Assembly (NCBI GenBank): GCA_029945625.1
Contig: JAQSCW010000004.1
Coordinates: 1 to 58,060 of the forward strand
Source of the DNA: a bacterium
GTDB lineage: Bacteria; Bacteroidota; Bacteroidia; B-17B0; Aurantibacillaceae
Reading direction: 5' to 3'
Length of the DNA stretch: 58,060 nucleotides
Shown: piece after piece, positions 17,439 to 26,987 of the stretch
Numbering within the stretch: position 1 is the first letter of the stretch
Layout: every line of letters starts with the position of its first letter
The notes under the pieces: generated by a model
What the model was told of the DNA's origin: nothing
Databases searched by the model: none
The model's input: the letters and a program-made list of their open reading frames with translations, nothing else
Made by a program: the position numbers and the translations under genes

Positions 17439-17942
17439 ATGATTGTCACGGAAACTTCAAGACTTATTTTACGTGAGCTGACTCCGAGCGATGCTGACTT
17501 TATGTATCGTCTTAACCTCGATCCTGAGGTGATCAAATACACCGGTGATAAACCTTTTGATGACATAGATGCTGCGCGATTGTTTTTAGAAAATTACGAT
17601 CACTACCAAAAATATGGCTTTGGAAGATGGGCCGTACTCTTGAAAGAGGATCAGTCGTTGATAGGTTGGTGCGGTTTAAAATACGACACCGTCAAGGATG
17701 AATTCGATGTTGGTTTTCGTTTTTTCAGAGAACACTGGAGTAAGGGTTACGCCACGGAAGCAGCCGGGGCAAGTATTAATTTGGGTTTCAAGAGATTTCA
17801 AATAGCAACGATTGTTGGTAGAGCCATGAGCCAAAATCTTGCCTCCATCAACGTATTACAAAAACTGGGCATGAAGTATTGGAAGGTCGAACTGTGCGGC
17901 CAAGTGCCGGGAGTGGTATACAGAATGAATAATCCCTATTGA
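17439..17942 (+). CDS. GNAT-family N-acetyltransferase (RimJ/RimL type)
   Basis: A 167-residue cytosolic acetyl-CoA-dependent transferase. It begins ETSRLILREL, the usual start of the Acetyltransf_3 subgroup, has DVGFRFFREHWSKGYATEA (the acetyl-CoA site, motif A) at about residues 88-106, and ends with NLASINVLQKLGMKY, the typical final helix. Substrate unknown; family members modify ribosomal protein N-termini, antibiotics or small amines. Its stop overlaps the stop of the phosphatase gene on the other strand by seven bases. Confidence 0.88.
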   Translation: MIVTETSRLILRELTPSDADFMYRLNLDPEVIKYTGDKPFDDIDAARLFLENYDHYQKYGFGRWAVLLKEDQSLIGWCGLKYDTVKDEFDVGFRFFREHWSKGYATEAAGASINLGFKRFQIATIVGRAMSQNLASINVLQKLGMKYWKVELCGQVPGVVYRMNNPY

Positions 17943-20900
17943 TAGCGGGAGCCAATAACCAAAATATCATCTACCTGTTCGTGATTGCCTTTCCAGGATT
18001 CTATTGTTTTATTTAGAAGCGCGCATTGTTCGTCCATACTCAAATGTTGTGATGACATGAGCAGCTGACGAAATGCACTTGCCTTAAATTTCTTTCCGGC
18101 CGGTCCGCCAAACTGGTCCGAATAGCCATCAGAAAAAATGTACACGCAATCTCCTTTTTGAAGCGTTACTTCGTGATTGGTAAATTTATTCGTCTCACCC
18201 ACGCGCGAATTGCCGATGGGGAATTTATTGGCTTTAATTTCTATCAAGTCGTTGTTTCTTATAATCCACAAGGGATTATAGGCCCCCGCAAACTCAAGCA
18301 GTCCGGTTTTTCTATGAAAGGTACACACCGCTATATCCATCCCGTCTTTCACCGTATTATCTTCCAAATTTGTTTGTCTCAAAGTATCACTTATGCTGCG
18401 ATTAAGTTCGTCAAGGATCTGTGCAGGTTGCGTGATCTTATTTTCGCTCACCACACGATCCAGTAAATTATGCCCCACAATGGACATAAAGGCACCCGGG
18501 ACCCCATGCCCGGTGCAATCTACTGCCGCAAAAATCACTTTCTCGTTTTGTTCTTCCATCCAGTAAAAATCACCACTCACAATGTCTTTTGGTTTAAAAA
18601 GAATAAACGTGTTTGGTAAATGTTTTTTTACAAAGTCATCGGGCGGAAGAATCGCATCTTGAATGCGTTTTGCATAGCGAATGCTCGCGGTGATATCCTT
18701 ATTGATCTCATCCAATTCCTTGTTCTTCTCCACCACTTCAGCGGTACGTTCATTCACCTTGTCTTCCAGAATCTTTTTCTCCTGCCGGAGTTTCCGTTCC
18801 CTCACTTTAATATAAGTGAATAATCCACTCACAATGGCACTAAATACGATAAGATAAAACCACCAGGTTTTCCAATAGGGCGGGGTAATGGTGATCTGCA
18901 TAATCACCGGCTCACTTTGTATGCCCGAACTATTGATCCCAATTAATTTAAATACATATTTACCATGGGGCAAATTAGAATATATTTCACTGGTCTGCTC
19001 GCTCAATTGTTTCCAATTCTCATCAAACCCCTCCAACTTCATCTGGTACTTTACGCCTTCAGGATTAGATAAAGAAATACTAATAAAATCGAAACTCAGC
19101 GAATTTTCCTTATACGATAATTCCATATCTTCCGTAATGGGGTAATCTTCGTGATTAACTTCAAAACGGAGCAGTTTGGTGATGGGCTTCACCGTTGTTG
19201 GCAAGTCTTGTTTGGGATTGTATTTAAAGGCGCCATTCACCGTGCCAAACCACATGTTCCCGTTTGGTTCGCAAAACACGGCACGAGGCTTGGTTTCAAC
19301 ACCCGTAAAACCATCGCGTTGTTTGTACGATAAAAACGCAGGCCCCAATGGAAGGTATTTATTTAAACCCTTATTGGTACCTAACCAAATGTTACTCCCT
19401 TTATCGGCTGCAATAAGAGTAATAAAATCAGAAGCGAGCCCATCTTTAACTTTGTAGTTTAAAAAAGATTTTCCGTTAAAAACAAAGGCTCCTCCTCCTT
19501 CAGTTCCAATCCAAATCTGATTCTTCTTGTCTTCAGCAATAGAAGAAATGCTATTATAATTCAGTCCATTACTGCGGTTGTATTTAGTAAATTTTTTCCC
19601 GTCATATACCGTAACTCCTTTTTGTTTGGTGCCGATCCAGATGTTTCCTTTGCTATCTTCAAAAATACAAGAGATGTCGTTGTCACTGAGTCCGTCAATG
19701 GTGCGCAGGGTGCTAATCTTCATCGTATTCAAATCATATCGAACTATTCCTTCATTCGTGCCAATCCACAGCACGTTTTTATGATCAACCAACAAACAAC
19801 CGGCAAACATATTTACGATGTCATTAAGCGCAGGTATGGTAACAAAACGAGAACTCTTACCGTCGAATTTAACTACGTGTCCTCCCCACATAGCCACCCA
19901 CATGTTTCCATTCCCGTCACGTACAATGGCACGGACGTTATTTGAAGGCAAGCCTTGCGCCATGGTGTAATTCTGATACGCTTTTTCTTTTGGCGCTTTT
20001 TCGTCATGTATCGTTATGCCTTCATTGGTCCCAAACCACATTCTATCCTTGCTGTCTTTACATACAGCCCATACTTGATCATCTATGAGTCCGTTCTTTT
20101 TGGAGTACGACAAAAATCGTTCGCCCGAATACACCTCGATGCCCTCACCCGAAGTGCCAAAAATGATATTTCCTTCCCGGTCTTCGAAAATCGATCGCAC
20201 TTTATTAACGGCTAAGCCATTACCCGTATTATAAAGTGTGGTCTTTCCGCGTTTCTTGTCTACGCGTAGCACGCCATAATTTAACACCGAGGCCCAAATC
20301 ACACCTGATCTGTCTTCAAGCATTGTATAAATGATATAAGGACCGGTGCCCTGAATCACGTTCTGTATTTCCGGTCCGCTTATAATGGTTTCGAATTTTT
20401 TTCTTTCCGGAAAATACTTTAAGATGGTGCCATTGTAGGTACCAATGAGAAAATTCTCTTCATGATCGCGCGCGAGCGAAGTTACCTGGCCCCCGGTCAT
20501 GCCTTCGGGTCTAAAGAAATCGAAAGTTCGTGTGCTCTTGCTGTATATTTTAATTCCAATATCTGTAAGAAACCACATATTACCCTCCCGGTCTTCACTA
20601 GCGGAGAGAACATACTGACTTAAACCCTGACTGCCTGAATACGTGTGCGTTTGGTAGGAGGATTTATCACCGGAAGGGTTCACGATTCTTATAACTCCCG
20701 CCGTCTCAGTGCAAATCCAAAGACTGCCCGATTGATCCTGATAAAAGCCATAGATCTTTTTGTCTTTGGGCAGGAACCTGGTTGATCCCACTTTAATAAA
20801 GTTCTTGCCATCATACTTAGTTACAGTGCCATTCTCATGCCCAAACCAAAGTTGGCCCTTACTGTCTTTAAAGATGGCACTTACATTATTATCCGCAAGG

Positions 20901-21121
20901 CCGTTTTCGGTCGTATAGTTTATGAAATTTTTGCCATCGAAACGGGAAACACCTCCTGCAGTAGCAATCCAGTAAAATCCCGAATCATCCTGAACAACGC
21001 CCGTAACGTTAGACTGAGCCAATCCCTCTTTAACACCAAAATTACTAAAATAATAACTTTGAGCATTTAATAGAACAGGAAAAAGAAATAAGAATGATCG
21101 TATAATTTTTTTACTCAACAT
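17936..21121 (-). CDS. Sensor beta-propeller protein with SpoIIE-type serine phosphatase
   Basis: A 1061-residue transmembrane signalling protein. In order: signal peptide (1-20); a dozen or more 'regulator propeller' repeats of the pattern DGKNFxNYTxxNGLxxNxVxxI...WxGT (about 24-640) forming one or two periplasmic propellers; a Y_Y_Y domain (about 690-755); one membrane helix (about 765-787); a coiled coil (about 790-830); and a PP2C/SpoIIE phosphatase domain (about 840-1061). The phosphatase has the metal Asp residues in GDFYWM, AVDCTGHGVPGAFMS, IFSDGYSDQF and QVDDILV. Binding of an outside ligand would control dephosphorylation of a cytosolic Ser/Thr phosphoprotein. It follows the TPR-caspase gene after 27 bases and is probably cotranscribed. 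Confidence 0.92.
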   Translation of the reverse strand: MLSKKIIRSFLFLFPVLLNAQSYYFSNFGVKEGLAQSNVTGVVQDDSGFYWIATAGGVSRFDGKNFINYTTENGLADNNVSAIFKDSKGQLWFGHENGTVTKYDGKNFIKVGSTRFLPKDKKIYGFYQDQSGSLWICTETAGVIRIVNPSGDKSSYQTHTYSGSQGLSQYVLSASEDREGNMWFLTDIGIKIYSKSTRTFDFFRPEGMTGGQVTSLARDHEENFLIGTYNGTILKYFPERKKFETIISGPEIQNVIQGTGPYIIYTMLEDRSGVIWASVLNYGVLRVDKKRGKTTLYNTGNGLAVNKVRSIFEDREGNIIFGTSGEGIEVYSGERFLSYSKKNGLIDDQVWAVCKDSKDRMWFGTNEGITIHDEKAPKEKAYQNYTMAQGLPSNNVRAIVRDGNGNMWVAMWGGHVVKFDGKSSRFVTIPALNDIVNMFAGCLLVDHKNVLWIGTNEGIVRYDLNTMKISTLRTIDGLSDNDISCIFEDSKGNIWIGTKQKGVTVYDGKKFTKYNRSNGLNYNSISSIAEDKKNQIWIGTEGGGAFVFNGKSFLNYKVKDGLASDFITLIAADKGSNIWLGTNKGLNKYLPLGPAFLSYKQRDGFTGVETKPRAVFCEPNGNMWFGTVNGAFKYNPKQDLPTTVKPITKLLRFEVNHEDYPITEDMELSYKENSLSFDFISISLSNPEGVKYQMKLEGFDENWKQLSEQTSEIYSNLPHGKYVFKLIGINSSGIQSEPVIMQITITPPYWKTWWFYLIVFSAIVSGLFTYIKVRERKLRQEKKILEDKVNERTAEVVEKNKELDEINKDITASIRYAKRIQDAILPPDDFVKKHLPNTFILFKPKDIVSGDFYWMEEQNEKVIFAAVDCTGHGVPGAFMSIVGHNLLDRVVSENKITQPAQILDELNRSISDTLRQTNLEDNTVKDGMDIAVCTFHRKTGLLEFAGAYNPLWIIRNNDLIEIKANKFPIGNSRVGETNKFTNHEVTLQKGDCVYIFSDGYSDQFGGPAGKKFKASAFRQLLMSSQHLSMDEQCALLNKTIESWKGNHEQVDDILVIGSRYQ

Positions 21122-21148
21122 GCATCATTACACGATCAATGATAGCAA

Positions 21149-23491
21149 TTATTTTCGAATAAAGAAATAGGTCCCCCCTTCGTCTTCAAGGTCTTTAATC
21201 TTTCCGAACTTAGGGGCTTGGTTTCCGGCATTAGAAACAGCAATGATCACCTTTTTGGCAATCTTCTCAATAGGCAAACAGGCTTCCGTGTTATTGGTAA
21301 GCATCGAACTGAAGGTTTTTGTAAATTGAGAATTATCTGCAGCCAACTCATATCCCGCGGAAGTAAATACTTGTGAAGACTTAGCTTTAGTGAGTTCAAA
21401 ATTGTCACAGTGTTTTTCATCGTCTCCTCCTCTCATGGCCATCAAAAATGTTGCACCCGATTCACAGGCATCGGTCACCACCAAGGTATGTACCAATTTT
21501 CCGGCATACGCCTGCATAGAGGCTTTTAAATTATTGATTCCAAAATAACTAAACTCATCATCGGTCTTGCCGTCTGAAGGCACCCAATATCCAGTAGGAC
21601 TCACATACTTCCCATGTCCTGCATACCAGATCAACAACGAATTGATGTTGTTGTTTCTCACGTAATCACGCAGTTCGATTGAAAAAAACTTCTCCATTTC
21701 GTTTTTTGTCATGTCTCGTTTATGCACAATTTTTGTGATCTTGTAGTTGGCAAGTGCCGCCTTCATTGCCATCACGTCTTTAGCCGGTCCTTCCAAACTT
21801 GGGAAACTCTGGTATTTGCTATTTTCAATAAATACCACCCAGGTATTTCCCATGGGGTTGTCGAGACCTGCTGTAGCGCCACTTCGGTTGAGAGCATACA
21901 CCTGCTTGTTCTCATTGCCGTAAATGTCTCTTACCACCATGGTGATCTTCGTTTTGTCGGCAATTTTTAATTGTGATGAAAACTGAGGGTTTAAATCAGA
22001 TGGATTAAAAACAGCAGTTACCCCTTCAATCACAATAGATTCTATGTGGCTGGCATCCTTAATGGTTCCCTGAATATAAATTTCGGGATTTGTATTGTCG
22101 ATAAAGATCTCATTTTCAAACGTGGCAATTGGCGTTTCAATGGCAATAATGGGCTTATCACTTTCAGTTTTTTCGACCTTGTATCGGGTCACCTGTGTAT
22201 TACCATATACATCGGTTACCGTTAATGAAAGGTCATTCAGTCGGGTAACATCTCTTAGCGTGAGGGTGAAATAAGGGTTTAAGGTATCCGGCGAAAATTT
22301 AGCAATTCCTGAATTTACACTGATGTTCTTAATCGGACTGGCATCTTTAACTTGTCCTTTTATAATCAGTTCATTTTTGTCTGCGCTCACTCTGATTGTA
22401 TTATCAACCGACTTAATGGAGGTGAGCACTACTTCCGGTTTTTCACTCTCCCTGCTTAACTCAAAAATTTTCTTTTTGGCTTGTTTCACCACCAAACTAA
22501 CATTGTCGTTTCCTGTACTAAGTGCCGACACTTTGTTGTAATCGGCAACGGCGGCTTTGTAATTCATAGTGTGTTCAAGTGCAGCTGCTCTGCTCAAATA
22601 AGCACCCAAATCAGTATCATCAATTAGCAGAACCTGGGTATAATCGTTTATGGCGTTTTGGTGCTGTCCCATAATGATATAGAACGCCGCCCTTTGTTTG
22701 TAGGCGGCAGCATTTGGCCGACTAAGGATCACTTTGGTAATATCGTTAATGGCGCTTTGATAATCTTTTTTTGCGGCATCTACTAAGCTCCTTGTAAAAT
22801 AGATATCCATGTTATTGGGATCTTTCAGCAAGGCTTCTTCACACACTTTCATGGCCTCATCGGCTTTGTTCAGCTTTATTTGAGTTAAGGCCAAACCCAC
22901 ATAAGCGGGAATAAATTTAGCATCACTCGCTTTGGCACTTTTGTAAAACTTCTCAGCTTCAGGATAATTGCGTAAGCTATCAAGCATCGCTGCGTGTGCA
23001 AAAAGAGTGCTGGTGCTTTTCTTGGCGTCAATGGCCAGTTGGGTCATCTTAACACCCGTTGTATAATCCTTTAATTTGATCAGCACCCCAATTTCTTCAG
23101 CAATGGCCTCAGAGTATTTTTTATCATTCTCAATGGCAAGTTGAAGCATCTCATCGGCATCCTTATAACGACCAATGGAAGCCAGTAAGCGGCCGGCATT
23201 GTAATACAATTCCTTTTCTTTTGGAAGGAGGGTAATCGCTTTTTTGTAGTCGGCAATCGCCTCCTGTTTTTTATTTACTTTCTCATAACATGCCGCTCTG
23301 GCAACGAAAGCATCCTCAAAATCAGCCTTCATTTCTATCGCCTTCGAATAGTTTTCAATGGCTCCTTCATAATTATTTCCCTTTTCGAGTTTTTGAGCTG
23401 CGCTGAAGTATTTTTTTGGTGACTGTGCAACGGATGCCAAAGCAATACACGAAAGCAATCCCGCAAAAAATATATTTTTGAATGTTAACAT
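21149..23491 (-). CDS. TPR-repeat protein with caspase-like (C14) protease domain
   Basis: A 780-residue exported protein. Residues 1-23 are a signal peptide (MLTFKNIFFAGLL...ASVAQ). About eight tetratricopeptide repeats follow (about 26-345). Then come two similar beta-rich domains (about 355-545), each with an 'I.SI...G..A.F.P..LNP.F' strand set and a D[VI]YGN motif. The C-terminal caspase-hemoglobinase fold (about 549-780) has His626 in IWYAGHGK and Cys676 in VVTDACESG, the expected catalytic dyad. The signal peptide puts the protease in the periplasm or at the outer membrane. It is the first gene of a two-gene unit with the propeller-phosphatase. Targets and activation are unknown. Confidence 0.88.
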   Translation of the reverse strand: MLTFKNIFFAGLLSCIALASVAQSPKKYFSAAQKLEKGNNYEGAIENYSKAIEMKADFEDAFVARAACYEKVNKKQEAIADYKKAITLLPKEKELYYNAGRLLASIGRYKDADEMLQLAIENDKKYSEAIAEEIGVLIKLKDYTTGVKMTQLAIDAKKSTSTLFAHAAMLDSLRNYPEAEKFYKSAKASDAKFIPAYVGLALTQIKLNKADEAMKVCEEALLKDPNNMDIYFTRSLVDAAKKDYQSAINDITKVILSRPNAAAYKQRAAFYIIMGQHQNAINDYTQVLLIDDTDLGAYLSRAAALEHTMNYKAAVADYNKVSALSTGNDNVSLVVKQAKKKIFELSRESEKPEVVLTSIKSVDNTIRVSADKNELIIKGQVKDASPIKNISVNSGIAKFSPDTLNPYFTLTLRDVTRLNDLSLTVTDVYGNTQVTRYKVEKTESDKPIIAIETPIATFENEIFIDNTNPEIYIQGTIKDASHIESIVIEGVTAVFNPSDLNPQFSSQLKIADKTKITMVVRDIYGNENKQVYALNRSGATAGLDNPMGNTWVVFIENSKYQSFPSLEGPAKDVMAMKAALANYKITKIVHKRDMTKNEMEKFFSIELRDYVRNNNINSLLIWYAGHGKYVSPTGYWVPSDGKTDDEFSYFGINNLKASMQAYAGKLVHTLVVTDACESGATFLMAMRGGDDEKHCDNFELTKAKSSQVFTSAGYELAADNSQFTKTFSSMLTNNTEACLPIEKIAKKVIIAVSNAGNQAPKFGKIKDLEDEGGTYFFIRK

Positions 23492-23820
23492 GGCCCTATG
23501 GTTAAAATGTTAGAACGAATATACGATTTTTTTGTTAATTGATAGGCTTTGCGCCCCCATTTTGGCTACCCGGAACCACTCCTACCCCCTTATCAACTAA
23601 CAGTGTTAATTAAATGGATTTAGATGTTAATATCCACCGTATTTTTAACAGAATCTTCCTCAAAGGGGCCGAAAAACAGCATCATTCGCCCTGTTTGGAG
23701 AGATGATTTAACATTTCATGTTTTGGGTTAAGGTCGTAAACAGATAGTTTCTTTGTGATTTTAACATAAAATTGAATCTGAAATTTTGCTTTCAGCATGC
23801 TTTTTGCAGTTTTGATGGAA
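23492..23820. other. Intergenic stretch upstream of the caspase operon
   Basis: These 329 bases hold no recognisable gene. On the minus strand TATATTCG (23523 to 23516) is one base off the TAnnTTTG element and lies 24 bases before the caspase ATG, so it may be the operon promoter. TGTTAAT recurs at about 23603 and 23632. Nothing else stands out. Confidence 0.35.
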
Positions 23821-24285
23821 CTAAGGCCTCTGCAAAAGACAAGGTATATTCTCCTCACACAACTCAACTAGTAAATTAGTTTGCACCGTTTTATAACTTC
23901 TTCGCAATACGGTAATGGTGTAAAGATACTTTTCCCACTCCTTAATCATACACGCGCGATCGAAGGCACTAAAAGGAAGGTTAAGTGGCGTGTACAAATA
24001 ATAGCGCCATGTTTCAAATAAATGATAAGTGCCCTTTCGTAGTTTAAGAGTTAGGGAGCCCTCCGCATCAGTAGATGCCGAATCGATCCTTCCTTTTTCG
24101 GAAAGATAGATGATGGATTTGTTGGCATAAGGTCTTGGCTTGTTGTGAATGGATTCTGTTGCTAGCGTAGAATCCGCATTCATGCAGGGGCCGGGGGAGT
24201 AGGTAATAGTCAGCGCGACTTTCCTTTTTTGTGAAAATGAAATTAGGGCACAACTCAAAAAAAGCCAAATGAACACAAGTCGCAT
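23821..24285 (-). CDS. Small secreted protein of unknown function
   Basis: A 154-residue protein with a signal peptide (MRLVFIWLFLSCALISFSQ). After a Cys-containing segment (GPCMNADSTLATES), IIYLSEKGRIDSASTDAEGSLTLKLRKGTYHLF reads like a small transthyretin-like/carboxypeptidase-regulatory beta-sandwich ('D..G.f...l..G.Y'). The C-terminal 50 residues contain further Cys (ELCEENIPCLL), possibly for disulfides. No family is recognised. The -7 element four bases before the ATG supports this start. Confidence 0.65.
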   Translation of the reverse strand: MRLVFIWLFLSCALISFSQKRKVALTITYSPGPCMNADSTLATESIHNKPRPYANKSIIYLSEKGRIDSASTDAEGSLTLKLRKGTYHLFETWRYYLYTPLNLPFSAFDRACMIKEWEKYLYTITVLRRSYKTVQTNLLVELCEENIPCLLQRP

Positions 24286-24289
24286 TTCA

Positions 24290-24297
24290 CAAAGATA
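24290..24297 (-). promoter_or_regulatory. -7 promoter element of the small secreted protein
   Basis: Minus-strand TATCTTTG (24297 to 24290) fits TAnnTTTG and lies four bases from the ATG at 24285, again predicting a leaderless message. Confidence 0.45.
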
Positions 24298-24320
24298 GTT
24301 GAATGTATGTGCAATCCTCA

Positions 24321-24515
24321 GTGTTCTGTGTTTATCTCTGCGGGTAAAGAAGAGGCAGAAACCCCGCCCGACCAGTGGAAAAACCCTCTTATGTCGTTCG
24401 GGCGGGCACTAAGAACACGAAGAAAGAGGCAGCACAAAGAAACACAAAGAATTAATTGAACGGTACTTATTTTTCTCTGTGCCCTTTGTGTAAACCGTTG
24501 TGCCCTCTGTGTTAA
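24321..24515. repeat. Intergenic repeat patch of CTCTGTG-type units with an inverted repeat
   Basis: The stretch holds several related words: TTCTGTGTTTATCTCTG near 24324, GTGCCCTTTGTGT at 24479-24491 and GTGCCCTCTGTGT at 24500-24512 (one mismatch, 21-base step), and reverse-orientation copies such as CACAAAGAAACACAAAG near 24433. AAGAGGCAG occurs twice (near 24350 and 24424). Between the latter two lies an inverted repeat, CCCGCCCGA 24363-24371 with TCGGGCGGG 24398-24406. Such CTTTGTG/CTCTGTG patches occur between genes in many Bacteroidota and give rise to false 'TQRAQR' open frames. Confidence 0.6.
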
Positions 24516-24614
24516 AAATAGCTTACCCTCCATCAACATCCCATTCCTTGCCGACACCCACTGCCAAACAGTGGACGCCAACACCGCTATCTTCCAATTA
24601 CAAGCACAATGCCA

Positions 24615-26987
24615 TCAAAACAGAACTCTGTATTGAGGTATGACAAAAAAACGCAACTGGTAATCTGTTTTTATGCTTTTACTTAAAGGATCGTAGGTCT
24701 GTTGAAAAACATTTAGGTGTTGCGTCACATTTTGTATATCCACGCTAAATTCATGTGTCACCTTTTTGCTATTGTAGCGGTACCCCGGTTTTATATCCAA
24801 ACGCAGATAAGCGGGATACTGTAATTCATAGGCACGGCTATTGTCTCGTACTTCCGCATTTTTATTAATACTCGCTTCCAGATCTATTGGGGTATAACGT
24901 TTGCCTCCGGCATATGTACCACGGCAATCAACTGTGAGCGCATGTTTTTCTTTAATTTTGATCTCCTTTCCTCCCAGTAAATTGAAAACATAATTTCCAT
25001 TAAAGGCAGTGTTTCTGAGAACATCATCGCTCCCTTTGTAATTGCTTTCAAAAAGACTGGTAGTGAAAAGAAAATAGTAACCCTTGCTGTAAAATTTTTC
25101 AAGCGTAATTTCAAGTCCATAATTCGCGCCTTTGCCTTTGCTTACCAGATTCCCAACATTGGGACTGTTAAAGTCGGCGCCAAGATTGAGAACCGAAAAA
25201 TAGTTTGGGTAACTTTTTACCGGAGCGTTGAAGATGTATTGGTAATAGATCTCCGTTTTTAATCTAAAATCAGGCCTGAAGTTATTGTCGTACGCCATCA
25301 CGGCATGCGCGGCCCTAGTGAAATCGAGTTGCGTATTGGTTTCACGAGGCACACCGCCGGTGGTATCGGTGGCGAAATAAATATAAGTGGGCTGCAACTG
25401 ACTATGCAAGCCACCACCAATGCTAAAGGCTTGTTTTGTAGTGACTAGGTATTTTAAACCAAGGCGCGGCTCCACAGCGTTTGAACCATTGAGCGCAAAA
25501 TACTGATCACTCAGTCCCGCCGTAATCAAAAAATCGTCTGTAAATTTATGTTGCCATTGAACAAAGGCCCGTAAAAATCCTGTTGTGCCGCTGTAATTTC
25601 GCAATGTAATAAAGGTGTTGTTGCCAAAAAGGTAGTCGTTGCTATCTATAAAAACAGTGTTAAATAATTCGGCGTAGATGCCGGTATTCACAAAATTGCG
25701 TGAACTGAATTTTTTGTTGTATGTGGTATTAAACGAATAGCGGATATTTCTGGTAATCTGCCTGTATTCGGGTTTTGTATGGTCTGCCGTTTGAAAGGAA
25801 GAATCAATTCGGTCGGCTATAATGTTATTGTAATTGGCGCTCACTCCCACATTGGTTCTGAGGTAGGAGTTGTTTTTAAAAAGGTAGGTATGAGCTACAC
25901 CGCAGGCTCCCACGCTCGATTTAAAATAAGTATTGCGTGAACTATAACCGTACAAGTCTTGACCTTCTTTTTTATCGCTTTCCAGCAAAGCCACATCACT
26001 TAAACCGCCAATTCCCCAAAACGAGAATTGACCGGCTTTGCGGGTGGTTATATCGGTTTTAAAACTAAGGTCTTGATATTGCGGCACAGCATTGCCTGTT
26101 CCAAAATCGATGTGAAGGGCCTTGAATACTGCCAACGTGGAGTATCTGTAATTAACTAAAAAAGACGCATTCTTTTTTTTGCTAAACGGACCTTCGGCGC
26201 CGAGTTCAAAGCCGTTAAATCCCACTTGGGCAAGATATTCATGTTTCTCGTTATTCCCTTTGCGCATTCGTAGATCAAACACTCCTGCGGTGGCATTGCC
26301 ATAATCTGCTGCAAATGCACCGGTCATAAAATCCGAATTGTCGAGGGTATTGTTGTTGAGTATGCTCACCGGCCCCCCTGTGCTACCGGCATTTCCAAAG
26401 TGATTGGGATTTGGGATATCGAGTCCGTTGAGTCGCCACAAAACACCCATGGGAGAATTGCCACGAACAATAATATCGTTTCTTGAATCATTGGCTCCGC
26501 TCACACCGGCAAAATTCGCCGCCATGCGAGCGGGGTCATTTCTACTGCCCGCATAGCGTGCGGCCTCTTCAGCACTGAACAAACGCGCACTCACGGTACT
26601 CATCTTATTATTTGTTTTTGTTTTGTCTTCTTCAACGGTTACGGTGACTTCTTCTCCTTGCACCACATTTTCTTCCAATTCCATATTCCACACCGATTCT
26701 TTTCCGGCAACAATCACCACCGAAATATACTTCTCCTTATAACTCACCAAACGAAATTGTATTTGCCAACGCCCTATGGGTACTTGGTTGATCTTAAATT
26801 GGCCTTTCTCGTCAGTGTATGTTCCAAGGGGCACCAAGCTATTCATCACTTGCACCAATACACCCGGAAGCGGCGCTTGTGTCTGCTTTTCTACCACTGT
26901 GCCCCTTAATGTTTGAGTAATGCTTTGAGAGAAAACGAGGGTTGAACTAAAAACAAGTATACTGAGAAAAAAGCCTCTCATGTTCAA
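24615..26987 (-). CDS. TonB-dependent outer-membrane receptor
   Basis: A 790-residue outer-membrane transporter. After the signal peptide (MNMRGFFLSILVFSSTLVFSQ) comes a carboxypeptidase-regulatory-like domain (about 27-110, GTVVEKQTQAPLPGVLVQV...TDEKGQFKI), a plug domain (about 130-240, with DIIVRGNSPMGVLWRLNGL) and a 22-strand-type barrel ending in FFVIPQYRVLF with the terminal Phe expected for barrel insertion. It imports an unknown substrate using TonB energy. No SusD partner is adjacent, so it is not a standard polysaccharide-uptake pair. The ATG overlaps the stop of the upstream SDR gene by four bases, so the two are coupled. Confidence 0.92.
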   Translation of the reverse strand: MNMRGFFLSILVFSSTLVFSQSITQTLRGTVVEKQTQAPLPGVLVQVMNSLVPLGTYTDEKGQFKINQVPIGRWQIQFRLVSYKEKYISVVIVAGKESVWNMELEENVVQGEEVTVTVEEDKTKTNNKMSTVSARLFSAEEAARYAGSRNDPARMAANFAGVSGANDSRNDIIVRGNSPMGVLWRLNGLDIPNPNHFGNAGSTGGPVSILNNNTLDNSDFMTGAFAADYGNATAGVFDLRMRKGNNEKHEYLAQVGFNGFELGAEGPFSKKKNASFLVNYRYSTLAVFKALHIDFGTGNAVPQYQDLSFKTDITTRKAGQFSFWGIGGLSDVALLESDKKEGQDLYGYSSRNTYFKSSVGACGVAHTYLFKNNSYLRTNVGVSANYNNIIADRIDSSFQTADHTKPEYRQITRNIRYSFNTTYNKKFSSRNFVNTGIYAELFNTVFIDSNDYLFGNNTFITLRNYSGTTGFLRAFVQWQHKFTDDFLITAGLSDQYFALNGSNAVEPRLGLKYLVTTKQAFSIGGGLHSQLQPTYIYFATDTTGGVPRETNTQLDFTRAAHAVMAYDNNFRPDFRLKTEIYYQYIFNAPVKSYPNYFSVLNLGADFNSPNVGNLVSKGKGANYGLEITLEKFYSKGYYFLFTTSLFESNYKGSDDVLRNTAFNGNYVFNLLGGKEIKIKEKHALTVDCRGTYAGGKRYTPIDLEASINKNAEVRDNSRAYELQYPAYLRLDIKPGYRYNSKKVTHEFSVDIQNVTQHLNVFQQTYDPLSKSIKTDYQLRFFVIPQYRVLF

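Noticed and set aside
24318-24584. Minus-strand open frame of 88 codons rich in TQRAQR
   Set aside because: It is read out of the intergenic CTCTGTG/CACAAAG repeat patch and has no start context or domain; such frames are typical false genes.
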